The position numbers and the translations under genes are program-made. A stretch of 64,000 nucleotides of DNA from the NCBI GenBank assembly GCA_019242475.1, contig JAFAVK010000055.1, positions 1-64,000 on the forward strand, read 5' to 3'. Source of the DNA: Acidobacteriota bacterium. GTDB taxonomy: Bacteria > Acidobacteriota > Blastocatellia > Pyrinomonadales > Pyrinomonadaceae. The stretch's first letter is position 1; each line of letters starts with the position of its first letter. The notes beneath the pieces are model-generated. The model did no database searches and was not told the DNA's origin. It saw only the letters and a list, made by a program, of their open reading frames with translations. This document shows, piece by piece, positions 1 through 10,009 of this stretch.

Positions 1-406
1 TGGCGGCGATGGCCCCGATGAAGAGCCACAAGACCATGATGAACTTGCCCTGCGTGACGAGGTAGGTCTTGCAGGTCTCGTAGATCAGCTCGGAGATTTC
101 GCGCATCGAGCGGTGGACGGGCAGGTTCTTCAACTGCGTGAAGATGGCGAGCCCGAAGGCGAGCCCGAGCACGCAGACCACGAGGCCGACGAGCAGCAGC
201 GTGTGGCCGTCCACGCCGAGGAAGCTCTGCCGGGAGAGGTCGGGCAGAAGCAGGTTGGCCTCGCCGCCCGGCAGGTTGGCCTTCTGCGCGCCGCTGCCGG
301 CGCCGCGGCCCTCGGACTGCGCGAGCACCGCGGTCGAGAACGCGGCGAGCGCGAAGAGAACGGTTAACAAGCGGAGCAGCCCCTTCCGGATACTCGGCGA
401 AAACAT
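1..406 (-). CDS. hppA: Membrane-bound ion-translocating pyrophosphatase, N-terminal part
   Basis: Partial gene: 135 codons are visible and the rest lies beyond the left edge. The family hydrolyses pyrophosphate and pumps H+ or Na+ across the cytoplasmic membrane. Residues 1-30 form a signal-like hydrophobic helix (LLTVLFALAAFSTAVLAQ). A second membrane helix follows (LLVGLVVCVLGLAFGLAIF), then VHRSMREISELIYETCKTY and LVTQGKFIMVLWLF, which match the typical N-terminal region of bacterial H+-PPases as I know it. The ATG at 404-406 is preceded by a purine-rich stretch (AGGAAAGGAA) somewhat far upstream. Ion specificity cannot be judged because the catalytic and K+-site regions are missing. Confidence 0.82.
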   Translation of the reverse strand, partial: MFSPSIRKGLLRLLTVLFALAAFSTAVLAQSEGRGAGSGAQKANLPGGEANLLLPDLSRQSFLGVDGHTLLLVGLVVCVLGLAFGLAIFTQLKNLPVHRSMREISELIYETCKTYLVTQGKFIMVLWLFIGAIAA

Positions 407-823
407 CTTAGACAAGTTGAACGATTCCTTTCCTGTTGTTCGTCTGAAATATGCGAGTGAAAACGCCCCCGGGGGCGGAGGCCGGCCGTGCCGCACGCGC
501 GCGTTCGACTCCACAGTCGCACGGGAGGACGTGCTCCTTGTTCGCACAGACCCGTTTTTTGGTCTCGCTTAAAAGAAGGGCATTATCGCCGAAAAGGGAC
601 TAAATTTCAAAGGAGGCAACCGGGGGCGGGCCGGCGCGCATCTATGATGCCGCTCGAACGAAACGCCTGCCGCCGACCCCCGACCCTGGGCGCGCGGGCG
701 ACAACCGCCCCAATCGCGTATTTCTCCACAGCCCTAGCGCGGGCGCGCCGGCAAACGAATCCTCACAGGATTCTTTGACCCTAACTCTATCCTCAAACAG
801 CTTGAAGTAGACCGGAGGTAAAA
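407..823. other. Intergenic region between divergent genes, no gene seen
   Basis: This 417-bp spacer separates the leftward pyrophosphatase gene from the rightward secreted-protein gene and should hold both promoters. It is less GC-rich than the genes around 540-620. A Shine-Dalgarno-like AAAGGAGG near 610-620 is not followed by a credible coding frame: the short frame from about 644 has no recognisable features. I see no tRNA, riboswitch or strong hairpin. Confidence 0.5.
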
Positions 824-1660
824 ATGTCCAGACAAAAATTCTTGGCGTTGCTGGCCTTGTCCTTAGCCGTCATGGCTCTGGCCGGCCTCGCCACGGCGCA
901 GGTCTTAAACAGTCGTAAAGTCGAGAAGCGCGCGGTCTCGCAGGCCGAGCTGCGGCGGCAGCAAGCCGAGGACGCGACGCCGGTTCAGCCTGGCGTTACG
1001 ACCGAGAGGCAGCGCGTCCACAGCCGCCTCTACAGCGGGCGGCAGACGACCGGCAAGTCGCTGCGCGAGCAGTCGGATGAACTGGCGCGCGACGGACAGG
1101 GCGGAGACGTGAACGTTATCACCTCGCCCGGAACCCCCGTCTTCAGCCCCGCCCCAGACGGGAAGGCCGCGCCGCTCGAAGCGGCGGTGGAGGGCTCCGA
1201 CGCGGTCATCGTCGCCACCGTCACGGCCAAGCAGTCGCAGCTCACCGAGGACGAAAGATACGTCTTCACCGATTACGAGGTCGCCGTCAAGGAGGTCTTG
1301 AAGGACAACGCGGCGTCGCACATCTCCGCCTCGGACGCCCTGACCGTCACCCGCCCCGGCGGGAAGGTGCTGCTCGGCGACCACCTCATCACCGTCGTTG
1401 ACGAGGCCGTCAAGCCCCTTCAGGTCGGCGACGAGTACCTGCTCTTCTTAAAATTCATCCCCGAGACGGGCACGTACGCGGCCGTCTCTGAGAACCGGAG
1501 CGGCTTCCGGCTGAGCCACGGCCGCGTGACGGCGCTGACCGCCGCCACCGCCGGGTACGCCAAGCGGCAGGAGGGGCGCGACAGCAACTCCTTCGTCGCG
1601 GAAGCGCGCGCGGCCGCCGCGGCCGTAGCTTCGAGGAAGGGGGCGCGCGCCAATGAGTAA
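824..1660 (+). CDS. Secreted protein of unknown function
   Basis: A 278-aa protein with a clear signal peptide (residues 1-26, ending GLATAQ). The ATG at 824 has an excellent GGAGGT site at 814-819. The mature part is hydrophilic, with a predicted beta-rich core around residues 120-240 (AVIVATVTAK, RYVFTDYEV, YLLFLKF). I recognise no catalytic motif. The end overlaps the next gene by 8 bp (1653-1660), so the two are probably translationally coupled. Since the partner is a zinc-protease-like secreted protein, a shared extracellular role is plausible, but no function should be assigned. Confidence 0.75.
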   Translation: MSRQKFLALLALSLAVMALAGLATAQVLNSRKVEKRAVSQAELRRQQAEDATPVQPGVTTERQRVHSRLYSGRQTTGKSLREQSDELARDGQGGDVNVITSPGTPVFSPAPDGKAAPLEAAVEGSDAVIVATVTAKQSQLTEDERYVFTDYEVAVKEVLKDNAASHISASDALTVTRPGGKVLLGDHLITVVDEAVKPLQVGDEYLLFLKFIPETGTYAAVSENRSGFRLSHGRVTALTAATAGYAKRQEGRDSNSFVAEARAAAAAVASRKGARANE

Positions 1661-2498
1661 GCTCACCTCAACGCCTCATGCCCGCAAGCGCCTCGTGAGG
1701 GTCGCCCTCGTGGCGGTCGCGCTCGCCGCGGGCCTCATCGGGTTCTCTGAATTCGCCCGGCCGTCGGGCTCGGTCTGCTTGGCGCGCGAGGACTGCGTCA
1801 CGCCGCCGCCCGACCCGAACAAGGCCGGCTGGACGAAGGGGACGACCGTCTATTACGACGTGAGCGGCCTCCCCGACAGCGTGCGGCAGCAGGCGAAGGA
1901 CGCCTTCGCGGCCTGGACGGACGCAAACAAGACGAACGGCTCCGGCGTCACCTTCGCGCCCAGCGACGCGAGCCATCCGGCCTCCTTCACCGTGGGCGTC
2001 GGCGCCGCCGACGGCCGGCCCGGCAAGACCAACACCTCAACCGACGCCAACAAGATCAGCACCGGGGCCACCACCACCCTTGACCTCAACAACACGGACT
2101 TCTTCGACTCGTCGGCGGAGGGCTTCGGCACGGCCATCCTCAAGATCATGCTCCACGAGATCGGCCACACGATGGGCATCACCGACACGCCCGGCGACGA
2201 CACGAAGCCGTGCGGCGGCCAGACGCCCGGCGGCAGCGTGATGAACGGCCAGTGCGGCGTCAACGACAGGGGCGGCAACGGCGCGACGAAGGTGACGACG
2301 TGCGACAGCACCGTCATCGGCGAGAAGGCGCAGTATACGAGGCCCATCATGCAGCCCGGCGGGGGCGGCTCCGATTACAGCGGCTACTACTACGACCCCG
2401 GCTACGGTTGCACACCTTACTACTGGGTCTATTACGAGTCCTGGGACGGCGGCAAGACCTGGGAGGTGGTGGACATGGAATACGCCGGCTGCTGGTGA
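1653..2498 (+). CDS. Secreted metzincin-like zinc metalloprotease
   Basis: 281 aa with an N-terminal hydrophobic export segment (VALVAVALAAGLIGF) and a mature domain beginning after CLAREDC. The zinc motif HEIGHTMGITD lies at residues 168-178: H168, E169 and H172 are the standard zinc ligands and general base. The third ligand position is Asp178 rather than His, as in the snapalysin (M7) type of metzincin. FAAWTDANK upstream resembles the first helix of matrixin-like domains. The Tyr/Gly-rich tail (YSGYYYDPGYG) and cysteines near residues 190-225 and in the tail suggest disulfides. The gene overlaps the preceding secreted-protein gene by 8 bp. Substrate unknown; peptidase activity is inferred from the motif. 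Confidence 0.72.
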   Translation: MSKLTSTPHARKRLVRVALVAVALAAGLIGFSEFARPSGSVCLAREDCVTPPPDPNKAGWTKGTTVYYDVSGLPDSVRQQAKDAFAAWTDANKTNGSGVTFAPSDASHPASFTVGVGAADGRPGKTNTSTDANKISTGATTTLDLNNTDFFDSSAEGFGTAILKIMLHEIGHTMGITDTPGDDTKPCGGQTPGGSVMNGQCGVNDRGGNGATKVTTCDSTVIGEKAQYTRPIMQPGGGGSDYSGYYYDPGYGCTPYYWVYYESWDGGKTWEVVDMEYAGCW

Positions 2499-2524
2499 GG
2501 GGACTTTAAATCGCTCACCACGGG

Positions 2525-2560
2525 TAGAGCCCGCGGGTCTTCGACGGCCCGCGGGCTCTA
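2525..2560. terminator. Intrinsic terminator hairpin between convergent genes
   Basis: A perfect 13-bp stem (2525-2537 pairing with 2548-2560, arms TAGAGCCCGCGGG and its complement) with a 10-nt loop sits between the convergent metalloprotease and cstA genes. ACTTTT follows on the plus side. It likely serves both directions. Confidence 0.7.
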
Positions 2561-2610
2561 ACTTTTACCGGCTCTTATCCGATCATCTTCCCATCCGAGC
2601 GCGGCGGCGT

Positions 2611-4473
<1,863 letters not shown>

Positions 4474-4528
4474 CTGTTCTCAGTTCCTCCGCGGGTTTGC
4501 GTGCTGCGGGACGTGCGGGAGCGACGAG

Positions 4529-4534
4529 ATTATA
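4529..4534 (-). promoter_or_regulatory. Candidate -10 box for cstA
   Basis: TATAAT on the minus strand about 55 bp upstream of the cstA ATG. The -35 is poor (TTCCCA at the right distance). AT-rich hexamers are rare in this GC-rich DNA, which supports the call. Confidence 0.45.
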
Positions 4535-4734
4535 AACGCGACCGGCAACAGTGGGAAAACTTTCTCGTCGCCGACTGATCCTTCCGGGAGCGCGGCCCCG
4601 CGTATAGGTGTGAGGCGGCAACGGCGCCGCCGTGCGAGTCGGCCCGCGCAGCGCTGGGGGGAAGGCGGGCCATAGCCATCATACATAGATAAACGGCGGC
4701 CGTCGGCCGCCCCGATTGATAAAGGAGTAGTGTT

Positions 4735-5028
4735 ATGAAGAAGATTCAGCGCGTCGCCCTCGGCCTCGCACTGCTCGCCGCGCTCGCGGGCGGCGTCGTG
4801 AGCGCCTCGGCCAAGAGCAGCGGCAACAGGCCGCGAGCCTTTAGCGGCGTCATCCAGAGCATCGACCTGCGTGCGCGCACCGTCGAGGTGCGCGAGCAGG
4901 AGACGGGGCGCGTCGTCACGGTGCGCGTGCCCGAGGGCGCGCTGCTGCGCACCAACAGCACCAACCAGCCGCTCATGCAGATCGAGCGGCTCATCCCCGG
5001 CATGACGCTCAGCGCCGTCGTCGAGTAG
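4735..5028 (+). CDS. Small secreted protein, unknown function
   Basis: 97 aa with a typical signal peptide (KKIQRVALGLALLAALAGGVVSASAK). The ATG at 4735 has AAAGGAG a few bases upstream. The mature 70 residues look like a small beta domain (FSGVIQSIDLRARTVEV, GRVVTVRVPEGALL), similar in style to periplasmic OB-fold or DUF5666-type proteins; that likeness is weak. It stands alone between cstA and a convergent gene and is followed by a strong terminator. Confidence 0.65.
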   Translation: MKKIQRVALGLALLAALAGGVVSASAKSSGNRPRAFSGVIQSIDLRARTVEVREQETGRVVTVRVPEGALLRTNSTNQPLMQIERLIPGMTLSAVVE

Positions 5029-5050
5029 GCGCGGCCGAGAGCCACGGGCA

Positions 5051-5091
5051 CACGAAGGGCGGGAGGGACGGACGACCTCCCGCCCTTCGTG
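5051..5091. terminator. Strong hairpin terminator between convergent genes
   Basis: A perfect 16-bp stem (5051-5066 with 5076-5091, arm CACGAAGGGCGGGAGG) and 9-nt loop between the ends of the small secreted protein and the saccharopine-dehydrogenase-like gene. There is no long U-run; probably bidirectional. Confidence 0.7.
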
Positions 5092-5099
5092 CGTCCGCC

Positions 5100-6254
5100 T
5101 TAACCCGGGAAGGATTCGTCGAGACGGATGCCGCGCGCGGCCAGCGCCGCGACGAAGGCGTCCGGAGGGATGCAGCGCTCCTGCGGGACGGCGCCGCGCC
5201 GGGTCGTCTCGCCGCGTGCCATCATCTGCGCGACGAGGGAGGCGGGGAAGGCCGTCGTGCGCTGCATGGCGGAGAGGCCGGTCTGCGGGTCGAAGCGGTC
5301 GATGATGTCGTAGCGCAGACGCTTCGCCCCTTCACCTTTAAGTCGTCCCGCGAATTCGAGACGGATGAAGACGAGGTCGGGCTCGTCCGCGGGCAGGTGT
5401 CGGTTGAGCAGCTCGCCGAGGAGCTTGCGCGGCGCGACGGGCGCGCCGCCGACTTCGAACGCCTCGCCCGAGGCGAGGCCGAGGTCGATGAGGAGCTTGA
5501 AGCGCTCGCAGTGGCCGGGGTAGCGGATGGTCTTGTAGTCGAGTTCTCGAACCCGGCCGAGGAAGGTCTCGGGCAGCGTCGAAGTGCCGCCCGAGGTCTG
5601 GAACGCCTCCATCCGCCCGAAGGGCTCCGGAAAGTCGAGCGACTCAATTTCAGTTAAAGATTCGACCTCCGTCAACTGGCCGCCGCGGATGACGCGCGCT
5701 CGCTCGACGTACTCGTTGATGAGCCCTTCGACGGAGAAGACGATCTGATAATCGAGCGGCGGCCTCGGATTCTGCGGGAGGCCGCCGACGCGGATGTGTA
5801 TCTCGTCCAACTGCTCGAAGCGCGCCGCCCCGTGCGCGGCGAGCACCGAGACCATGCCGGGCGCGAGGCCGCAGTCGGGGACGACGTTGACGCCGGCGGC
5901 GCGCGCCTCCTCGTCGAGTGCTAATTCGGCATCGACGACCGTGTTGTTGCCGCCGAGGTCGCAGAAGTGTCTGCCGGCCTCGACGGCCGCGCGCGCGAGC
6001 TGGAGGTTGTGGAAGTACGTGACGCAGCTCAGCGCCGCGTCGTGTTCGCGCATCAGCCCGACGACCCGCGCCCGGTCTTCGACGTCAAGCTGCGCGGGGC
6101 GGACGCGGCCGTCGTGCAGAGTCTCCGCGACGGCGCGGGCTCGGCCTTCGTCAACGTCGGCGACCGTGACCAGCTCCACGCCCTCGGAGTTGTGCGCGAG
6201 GTCGTAGGCCGCGCCGAGCCCCATCCGCCCGGCCCCGAGCACGAGCACCCTCAT
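5100..6254 (-). CDS. Saccharopine dehydrogenase / lysine dehydrogenase-like NAD(P) oxidoreductase
   Basis: 384 aa. The N-terminus has a Rossmann dinucleotide-binding motif, LVLGAGRMGLGAAYDL, at residues 4-19. It is followed by an acidic strand end (TVADVDE) and CVTYFHNLQLARAAVEAG, typical of the saccharopine dehydrogenase superfamily that includes lysine 6-dehydrogenase. The conserved DCGLAPGM loop lies near residue 130. The start is the ATG at 6252-6254, which overlaps the upstream permease stop in an ATGA arrangement. The frame stays open further upstream, but that part is antisense-like shadow inside the permease gene. Coupling to a permease suggests that the two handle an imported amino acid; lysine is possible but not shown. 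Confidence 0.8.
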   Translation of the reverse strand: MRVLVLGAGRMGLGAAYDLAHNSEGVELVTVADVDEGRARAVAETLHDGRVRPAQLDVEDRARVVGLMREHDAALSCVTYFHNLQLARAAVEAGRHFCDLGGNNTVVDAELALDEEARAAGVNVVPDCGLAPGMVSVLAAHGAARFEQLDEIHIRVGGLPQNPRPPLDYQIVFSVEGLINEYVERARVIRGGQLTEVESLTEIESLDFPEPFGRMEAFQTSGGTSTLPETFLGRVRELDYKTIRYPGHCERFKLLIDLGLASGEAFEVGGAPVAPRKLLGELLNRHLPADEPDLVFIRLEFAGRLKGEGAKRLRYDIIDRFDPQTGLSAMQRTTAFPASLVAQMMARGETTRRGAVPQERCIPPDAFVAALAARGIRLDESFPG

Positions 6255-8026
6255 CTCTCGACGCTCTCCCCCGGGCCGCCCTTCGAGCCGAGCACCGTGC
6301 CCGCGACGCCGACGACGAGCCCGACGAAAATCATCAGCAGGCCGTAGACGGCGCGGTCGTGGCGGTCGGCGCCCGCCGTGAGCGCCGAGTCGATGATCGC
6401 GCGCGGGCCGAGGTCGTGCGGGATGATGAAGAGGCCGACCGCGACGGCGAGGAAGCCGAGCCCCGCCAGCTTGAGCATCGCCGGGGTGCGCGTCGGGCGC
6501 CCCAGCTTCTGCCCAATCGAGCTGCGCGTGTAGCCGTACGAGACGTAGATGGCAAAGCCGAGCATCAGCCACCCGACGAAACGCCACCACGACGCGGGCG
6601 GCAGGTAGAAGATCAGGAAGAAGCACGAGACGACGCCGAGCAGCGGCAGCAGCCAAGGCCCCAAAGGCACGCGGAACGGCCGCGCGCGCCCGGGGTCTTT
6701 CATCCGCAGGACGGGGATGCCGACGCAGACGAGGATGAAGGCGAAGAGCGTCCCGATGTTCGTCAGGTCGATGACCTCGTCAATCGAGGCGAAGGCCGCG
6801 AAGACGCCGACGAAGACGCCCGTCAGAATCGTCGTCACGTGCGGCGTCTTAAAACGCGGGTGGACGCTGGCGAAGGTCGAGGGGAGGAGGCCGTCGCGCG
6901 CCATCGAGAAGAAGATGCGCGGCTGGCCGAGCTGGAAGACGAGCAGTACCGCCGTGTGCGCGATGACCGAGCCGAAGGCGACGATGGTCGAGGGCCACGT
7001 CGTCCCCGGCGGCGCGACGTGGTCGAGCGCCATCGTCAAGGGCTCGGCCTGCTCGGTCGTCAGCTTCGTCACCAGCTCCGGGTAGGGGATGAGGCCGGCG
7101 AAGACCGCGCCGACGATGACGTAAAGAATCGTGCAGACGACGAGCGAGGCGATGATGCCGATGGGCAGGTCGCGCGCGGGGTTCTTGCACTCCTCGGCCA
7201 CGGTCGAGACGGCGTCGAAGCCGATGTAGGCGAAGAAGACGAGCGCGGCCCCCGTGAACGTCCCGCGCCAGCCGTTCGGCTGGAACGGCACCCAGTTGTG
7301 CGTCATCTTCGCGGGCGAGACGTAGTAGAGCGAGATGCCGATGAAGAAGAGGAGGACGATGATCTTGATGACCACCATCCCGGCGTTGAACTCGGCCGAC
7401 TCCTTGATGCCCCAGACGAGCACGACGGTGATGAGGGCGACGATGCCGAAGGCGAGGAGGTTGAAGATAATCGGGTAGCCGAAGAGGTGCGGCGCGCCGC
7501 CGAAGTCCGCGGCGAACTTGGCCGGGTTGGCGTCGGCGAGCTTCATCGCCGTGCGGTAGTCGGTCGCGAGCCACGAGGGGATGTCGATGCCGAGGTTGCC
7601 CATCAGCGTCCGGAAGTAGTTGGCCCAACTGATGGCGACGGCGATGTTGCCGACGGCGTACTCGATGATCAAGTCCCAGCCGATGATCCACGCGACCAGT
7701 TCGCCGAGGGTCGAGTAGGAGTAGGTGTAGGCCGAGCCCGAGATGGGCACCATCGAGGCCATCTCGGCGTAGCAGAGCGCCGTGAACCCGCAGACGACCG
7801 CCGTGATGACGAACGAGAGCATCAAGCTGGGGCCGGCGCCGGGGCGCGCCGGGTCGCCCGCGGCGGCCGTGCCGACGGTGGCGAAGATGCCCGCGCCGAT
7901 GATCGCGCCGATGCCCAAGAGCGTGACGTTGAAGGCGCCGAGCGTCCGCTTCAGAGAGAACTGCGGGCCGCCGGCCGCGGCCAGGATGTCGTCGAGATTT
8001 TTGGTGCGGAAGAGTCCTCGAAGCAA
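6251..8026 (-). CDS. APC-family amino acid permease (cationic amino acid transporter type)
   Basis: 591 aa if translation starts at the TTG at 8026. That codon is preceded by a GGAGG site (8034-8038) with 7-nt spacing. An ATG at 8143 is in frame but lies in the spacer hairpin and would add residues encoded by repeat DNA, so I reject it. FRTKNLDDIL then LKRTLGAFNVTLLGIGAIIGAGIF is the standard entry to TM1 of the CAT/YfnA branch, and AEMASMVPISGSAYTY marks TM3. At least 12 hydrophobic helices are visible. The gene is translationally coupled to the dehydrogenase downstream. Likely an amino acid importer; substrate not determinable. Confidence 0.87.
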   Translation of the reverse strand: MLRGLFRTKNLDDILAAAGGPQFSLKRTLGAFNVTLLGIGAIIGAGIFATVGTAAAGDPARPGAGPSLMLSFVITAVVCGFTALCYAEMASMVPISGSAYTYSYSTLGELVAWIIGWDLIIEYAVGNIAVAISWANYFRTLMGNLGIDIPSWLATDYRTAMKLADANPAKFAADFGGAPHLFGYPIIFNLLAFGIVALITVVLVWGIKESAEFNAGMVVIKIIVLLFFIGISLYYVSPAKMTHNWVPFQPNGWRGTFTGAALVFFAYIGFDAVSTVAEECKNPARDLPIGIIASLVVCTILYVIVGAVFAGLIPYPELVTKLTTEQAEPLTMALDHVAPPGTTWPSTIVAFGSVIAHTAVLLVFQLGQPRIFFSMARDGLLPSTFASVHPRFKTPHVTTILTGVFVGVFAAFASIDEVIDLTNIGTLFAFILVCVGIPVLRMKDPGRARPFRVPLGPWLLPLLGVVSCFFLIFYLPPASWWRFVGWLMLGFAIYVSYGYTRSSIGQKLGRPTRTPAMLKLAGLGFLAVAVGLFIIPHDLGPRAIIDSALTAGADRHDRAVYGLLMIFVGLVVGVAGTVLGSKGGPGESVER

Positions 8027-8136
8027 GGTCTTGCCTCCAACTCGGAAGATTCGGATTGCGCTTGTTGACTTAGGACGTGCCGCCTGGACGGCCGGAGTTT
8101 TACACAGCCCGCGCGGCAAGGCAATAGGAAAGGCAA

Positions 8137-8225
8137 AAGGCAAACTTCAAAAGGCAAAAGTGAAGGAGGACGAGAGCCACGTTGCTTCTCGTCCTCCTTC
8201 ACTTTTGCCTTTTGAAGTTTGCCTT
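8137..8225. repeat. Heptamer-type inverted repeat, AAGGCAA family (copy 1)
   Basis: Perfect 39-bp arms at 8137-8175 and 8187-8225 with an 11-nt loop. The outer part is built of AAGGCAA-type heptamers; the inner part is a GGAGGACGAGA stem with the loop AGCCACGTTGCT. The right arm touches the TAA (8224-8226) of the rhodanese gene. The same inner stem and loop recur at 17237-17346, and the loop also at 19929-20037. In the RNA it would form a very stable hairpin at the 3' end of the rhodanese message. Confidence 0.85.
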
Positions 8226-8724
8226 ACTTGCTGACCGCCGTCCCCTCCGTCGGGAGGCCGGCGGCCTTCCACCCCTGCATGCCGCCGAGGAGGGCGGCGG
8301 TGTTTTCGATCGACTTCTGCTTGAGTGTGAGCGCCGCACCGGCGCTGGTGTGTTCGTTCGGTCAAGTGCAGTAGAAGACGAGCGTCTTGTCCTTCGGCAG
8401 CTCGCCCGCGCGGTTCAAGACCTCGTCGTAGGGTATCGAGCCCGCGCTCCGGATGTGCTCGGCGTCGTAGGCCGTCTTCGCGCGCGTGTCGTAGAGGACG
8501 GCGCTGCCGTCCTCCAGCATCTTCTGCAACTCGGCGACCGTCACGCGGCGGACGCCGTCGGCGTGAACTTCGGTCGTCCCCGCGGGAGCGTTCACGGCCG
8601 GGTTCGCGCCGGCCTTCGGCGCGGCGGCGCTCGTGTTGCCCGCCCTGTCGGTCGCCTTGCACGCGCCGAGCAGTGCCGCCGCCGCGAGCGCCAGAACCGC
8701 CGGGATGAAAACTCTTCTCGTCAT
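8224..8724 (-). CDS. Rhodanese-domain lipoprotein with in-frame UGA (candidate selenocysteine)
   Basis: 166 codons from ATG 8722-8724 (GGAGAG site upstream) to TAA 8224-8226, with one in-frame TGA at 8362-8364 (codon 121). Residues 1-22 form a lipoprotein signal ending in the lipobox LLGAC. The rhodanese domain runs through residues 60-160: DTRAKTAYDAEHI, the active-site segment LVFYCT-TGA-PNEHTSA, then LLGGMQGWKAAGLP. Many rhodaneses of this branch have YCxCPNE here, so the TGA replaces a conserved Cys next to catalytic Cys119. The 45 codons after the TGA remain clearly homologous and keep the local codon bias. A small stem-loop follows the UGA at SECIS-like distance. A nonsense mutation is the alternative. 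Likely role: periplasmic sulfur transfer beside the sulfate importer. Confidence 0.72.
8330..8364 (-). promoter_or_regulatory. Possible bacterial SECIS element after UGA codon 121
   Basis: Reading the minus strand, 15 nt after the UGA a perfect 6-bp stem forms (AGCGCC at 8346-8341 with GGCGCT at 8335-8330) around the 5-nt loop GGUGC. The distance from UGA to loop (21 nt) and G residues at the loop start fit what is known of bacterial SECIS hairpins read by SelB. Short GC stems are common by chance in such DNA, so this is supportive only. Confidence 0.4.
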
Positions 8725-8868
8725 CTTCAACTCTCCGAAAACTTGTGTACGCCGCGGCCCGCGGGGCGCCGCCAGCGCGCCGATAGCATCGCACAGAACG
8801 GCTCTCCCCGGCCAGCCCGCGCGCCGGAAAACTCCCGCCAAAGCTTCCCCGGGGGGGGCCAAGTGTGC

Positions 8869-8874
8869 TATAGA
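8869..8874 (+). promoter_or_regulatory. Extended -10 promoter for the sulfate importer
   Basis: TG-C-TATAGA (TG at 8866-8867, hexamer 8869-8874) lies about 60 bp upstream of the binding-protein start, in the spacer between the divergent rhodanese gene and this operon. Confidence 0.5.
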
Positions 8875-8934
8875 TGCGCAAATTTTAAAGCCAGAACGGG
8901 ACGTGCCACAGGGCCGAACGCGGGAGTGTTGAGG

Positions 8935-10002
8935 ATGAGAGACACCGTACGGGGAAGACTATTCTCAAAAAAGGCGGCGCGCTCCTTCTGCGTGCCGCTC
9001 GCGCTGGCGCTGCTCCTGCTGGGCGCGTGCCTGCCGAAGTCGGGGAATAGCCCCCGCAAGGGGGAGACGCGCGTCGTCACCCTCTACGGCTTCTCGGTGA
9101 TGAAGGAGGCGATGGACAAGGCGGTGCTCCCCGCCTTCACCGAGAAGTGGAAGCGCGAGCACGACGAGGACGTGCGCTTCAACACCTCCTACGCCGGCTC
9201 CGAGACGATCACGAACCAGATTTTGCAGGGCGTCGCCGCCAACGTGGGCATCTTCTCCATCGAGCGCGACGTGCAGCGCCTCGTCGAGAAGGGGCTGGTC
9301 AAGTCGGACTGGAAGACCGCCCTGCCGAACAGCGGCATCGTCAACAAGACGCCCTTCGTCATCCTCGTCCGCAAGGGGAACCCGAAGGGCATCCGCGACT
9401 TCCCCGACCTCGCCAAGCCGGGCGTCAAACTCATCCACCCCGACCCGGACGGCTCGGGCGGCGCGCAGTGGTCGCTCCTCGCCATCTACGGGTCGGAGCT
9501 GAAGAAGTCGCAGGCCGAGTCGGGCGCGCCCGACCAGGCGCGCGCGCTCAACCTTTTGAAGTCGGTCTGGAAGAACGTCATCTCGACGCCGGGCTCGGCG
9601 CGCGAGGCGCGGACGCAGTTCGAGACCGGCTACGGCGACGCGCTCGTCACCTACGAGCAGGACGCGCTGCTGATGAAGGCGTCGGGCGCGGCCGTCGAGA
9701 TGGTCGTCCCGCGCGCGACCATCCTCAGCGAGCACCCGGCCGTCCTCATCGACAAGAACGTGACCGACGACGAGCGGCCGCTGCTGACGGCCTTCATGCA
9801 GTACCTCTGGAGCGACGAGGCGCAGCAGGCGTTCGTCAAGTACCACTTCCGCGCCGTCACCAACGAAGCCTTCAACGACGCCAACAAGGAGTTCGCCCGC
9901 GTCGAGCTGCCCTTCACCGTCGGCGAACTCTTCCAGGGGTGGGAGCACGCCTACCCCGACGTGATCGACGGCGTGTGGAGAAAACAGGTCAAGCAGAAGT
10001 GA
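8935..10002 (+). CDS. Sulfate/thiosulfate ABC transporter substrate-binding lipoprotein (Sbp/CysP type)
   Basis: 355 aa starting at ATG 8935. The frame is open far upstream, but the signal sequence defines this start. Residues 20-36 are a lipoprotein signal with lipobox LLGAC. The mature domain begins VVTLYGFSVMKEAMDKAVLPAF. Family hallmarks are FNTSYAGSETITNQI, DPDGSGGAQWSLLAIYG, GYGDALVTYEQDALL and the C-terminal FMQYLWSDEAQQAFVKYHFR. These proteins capture sulfate or thiosulfate outside the membrane for the CysTWA channel. The permease gene follows after 7 bp. It is the first gene of a three-gene operon. Lipid anchoring, rather than a free periplasmic protein, is a small variation. Confidence 0.88.
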   Translation: MRDTVRGRLFSKKAARSFCVPLALALLLLGACLPKSGNSPRKGETRVVTLYGFSVMKEAMDKAVLPAFTEKWKREHDEDVRFNTSYAGSETITNQILQGVAANVGIFSIERDVQRLVEKGLVKSDWKTALPNSGIVNKTPFVILVRKGNPKGIRDFPDLAKPGVKLIHPDPDGSGGAQWSLLAIYGSELKKSQAESGAPDQARALNLLKSVWKNVISTPGSAREARTQFETGYGDALVTYEQDALLMKASGAAVEMVVPRATILSEHPAVLIDKNVTDDERPLLTAFMQYLWSDEAQQAFVKYHFRAVTNEAFNDANKEFARVELPFTVGELFQGWEHAYPDVIDGVWRKQVKQK

Positions 10003-10009
10003 GGAAGAT

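Noticed and set aside
6359..8068. Long open frame antisense to the amino acid permease, and many similar long antisense frames
   Set aside because: In DNA this GC-rich, stop codons are rare on all frames. These translations are low-complexity Arg/Ala/Asp/Gly strings with no motif, and each mirrors a well-supported gene.
8027..8143. Upstream ATG for the amino acid permease
   Set aside because: It would begin in the AAGGCAA repeat and adds residues foreign to the family; the TTG at 8026 has a proper GGAGG site.
8182..8934. Upstream extension of the sulfate-binding protein frame
   Set aside because: The lipoprotein signal begins at 8935; the extension is antisense to the rhodanese gene.
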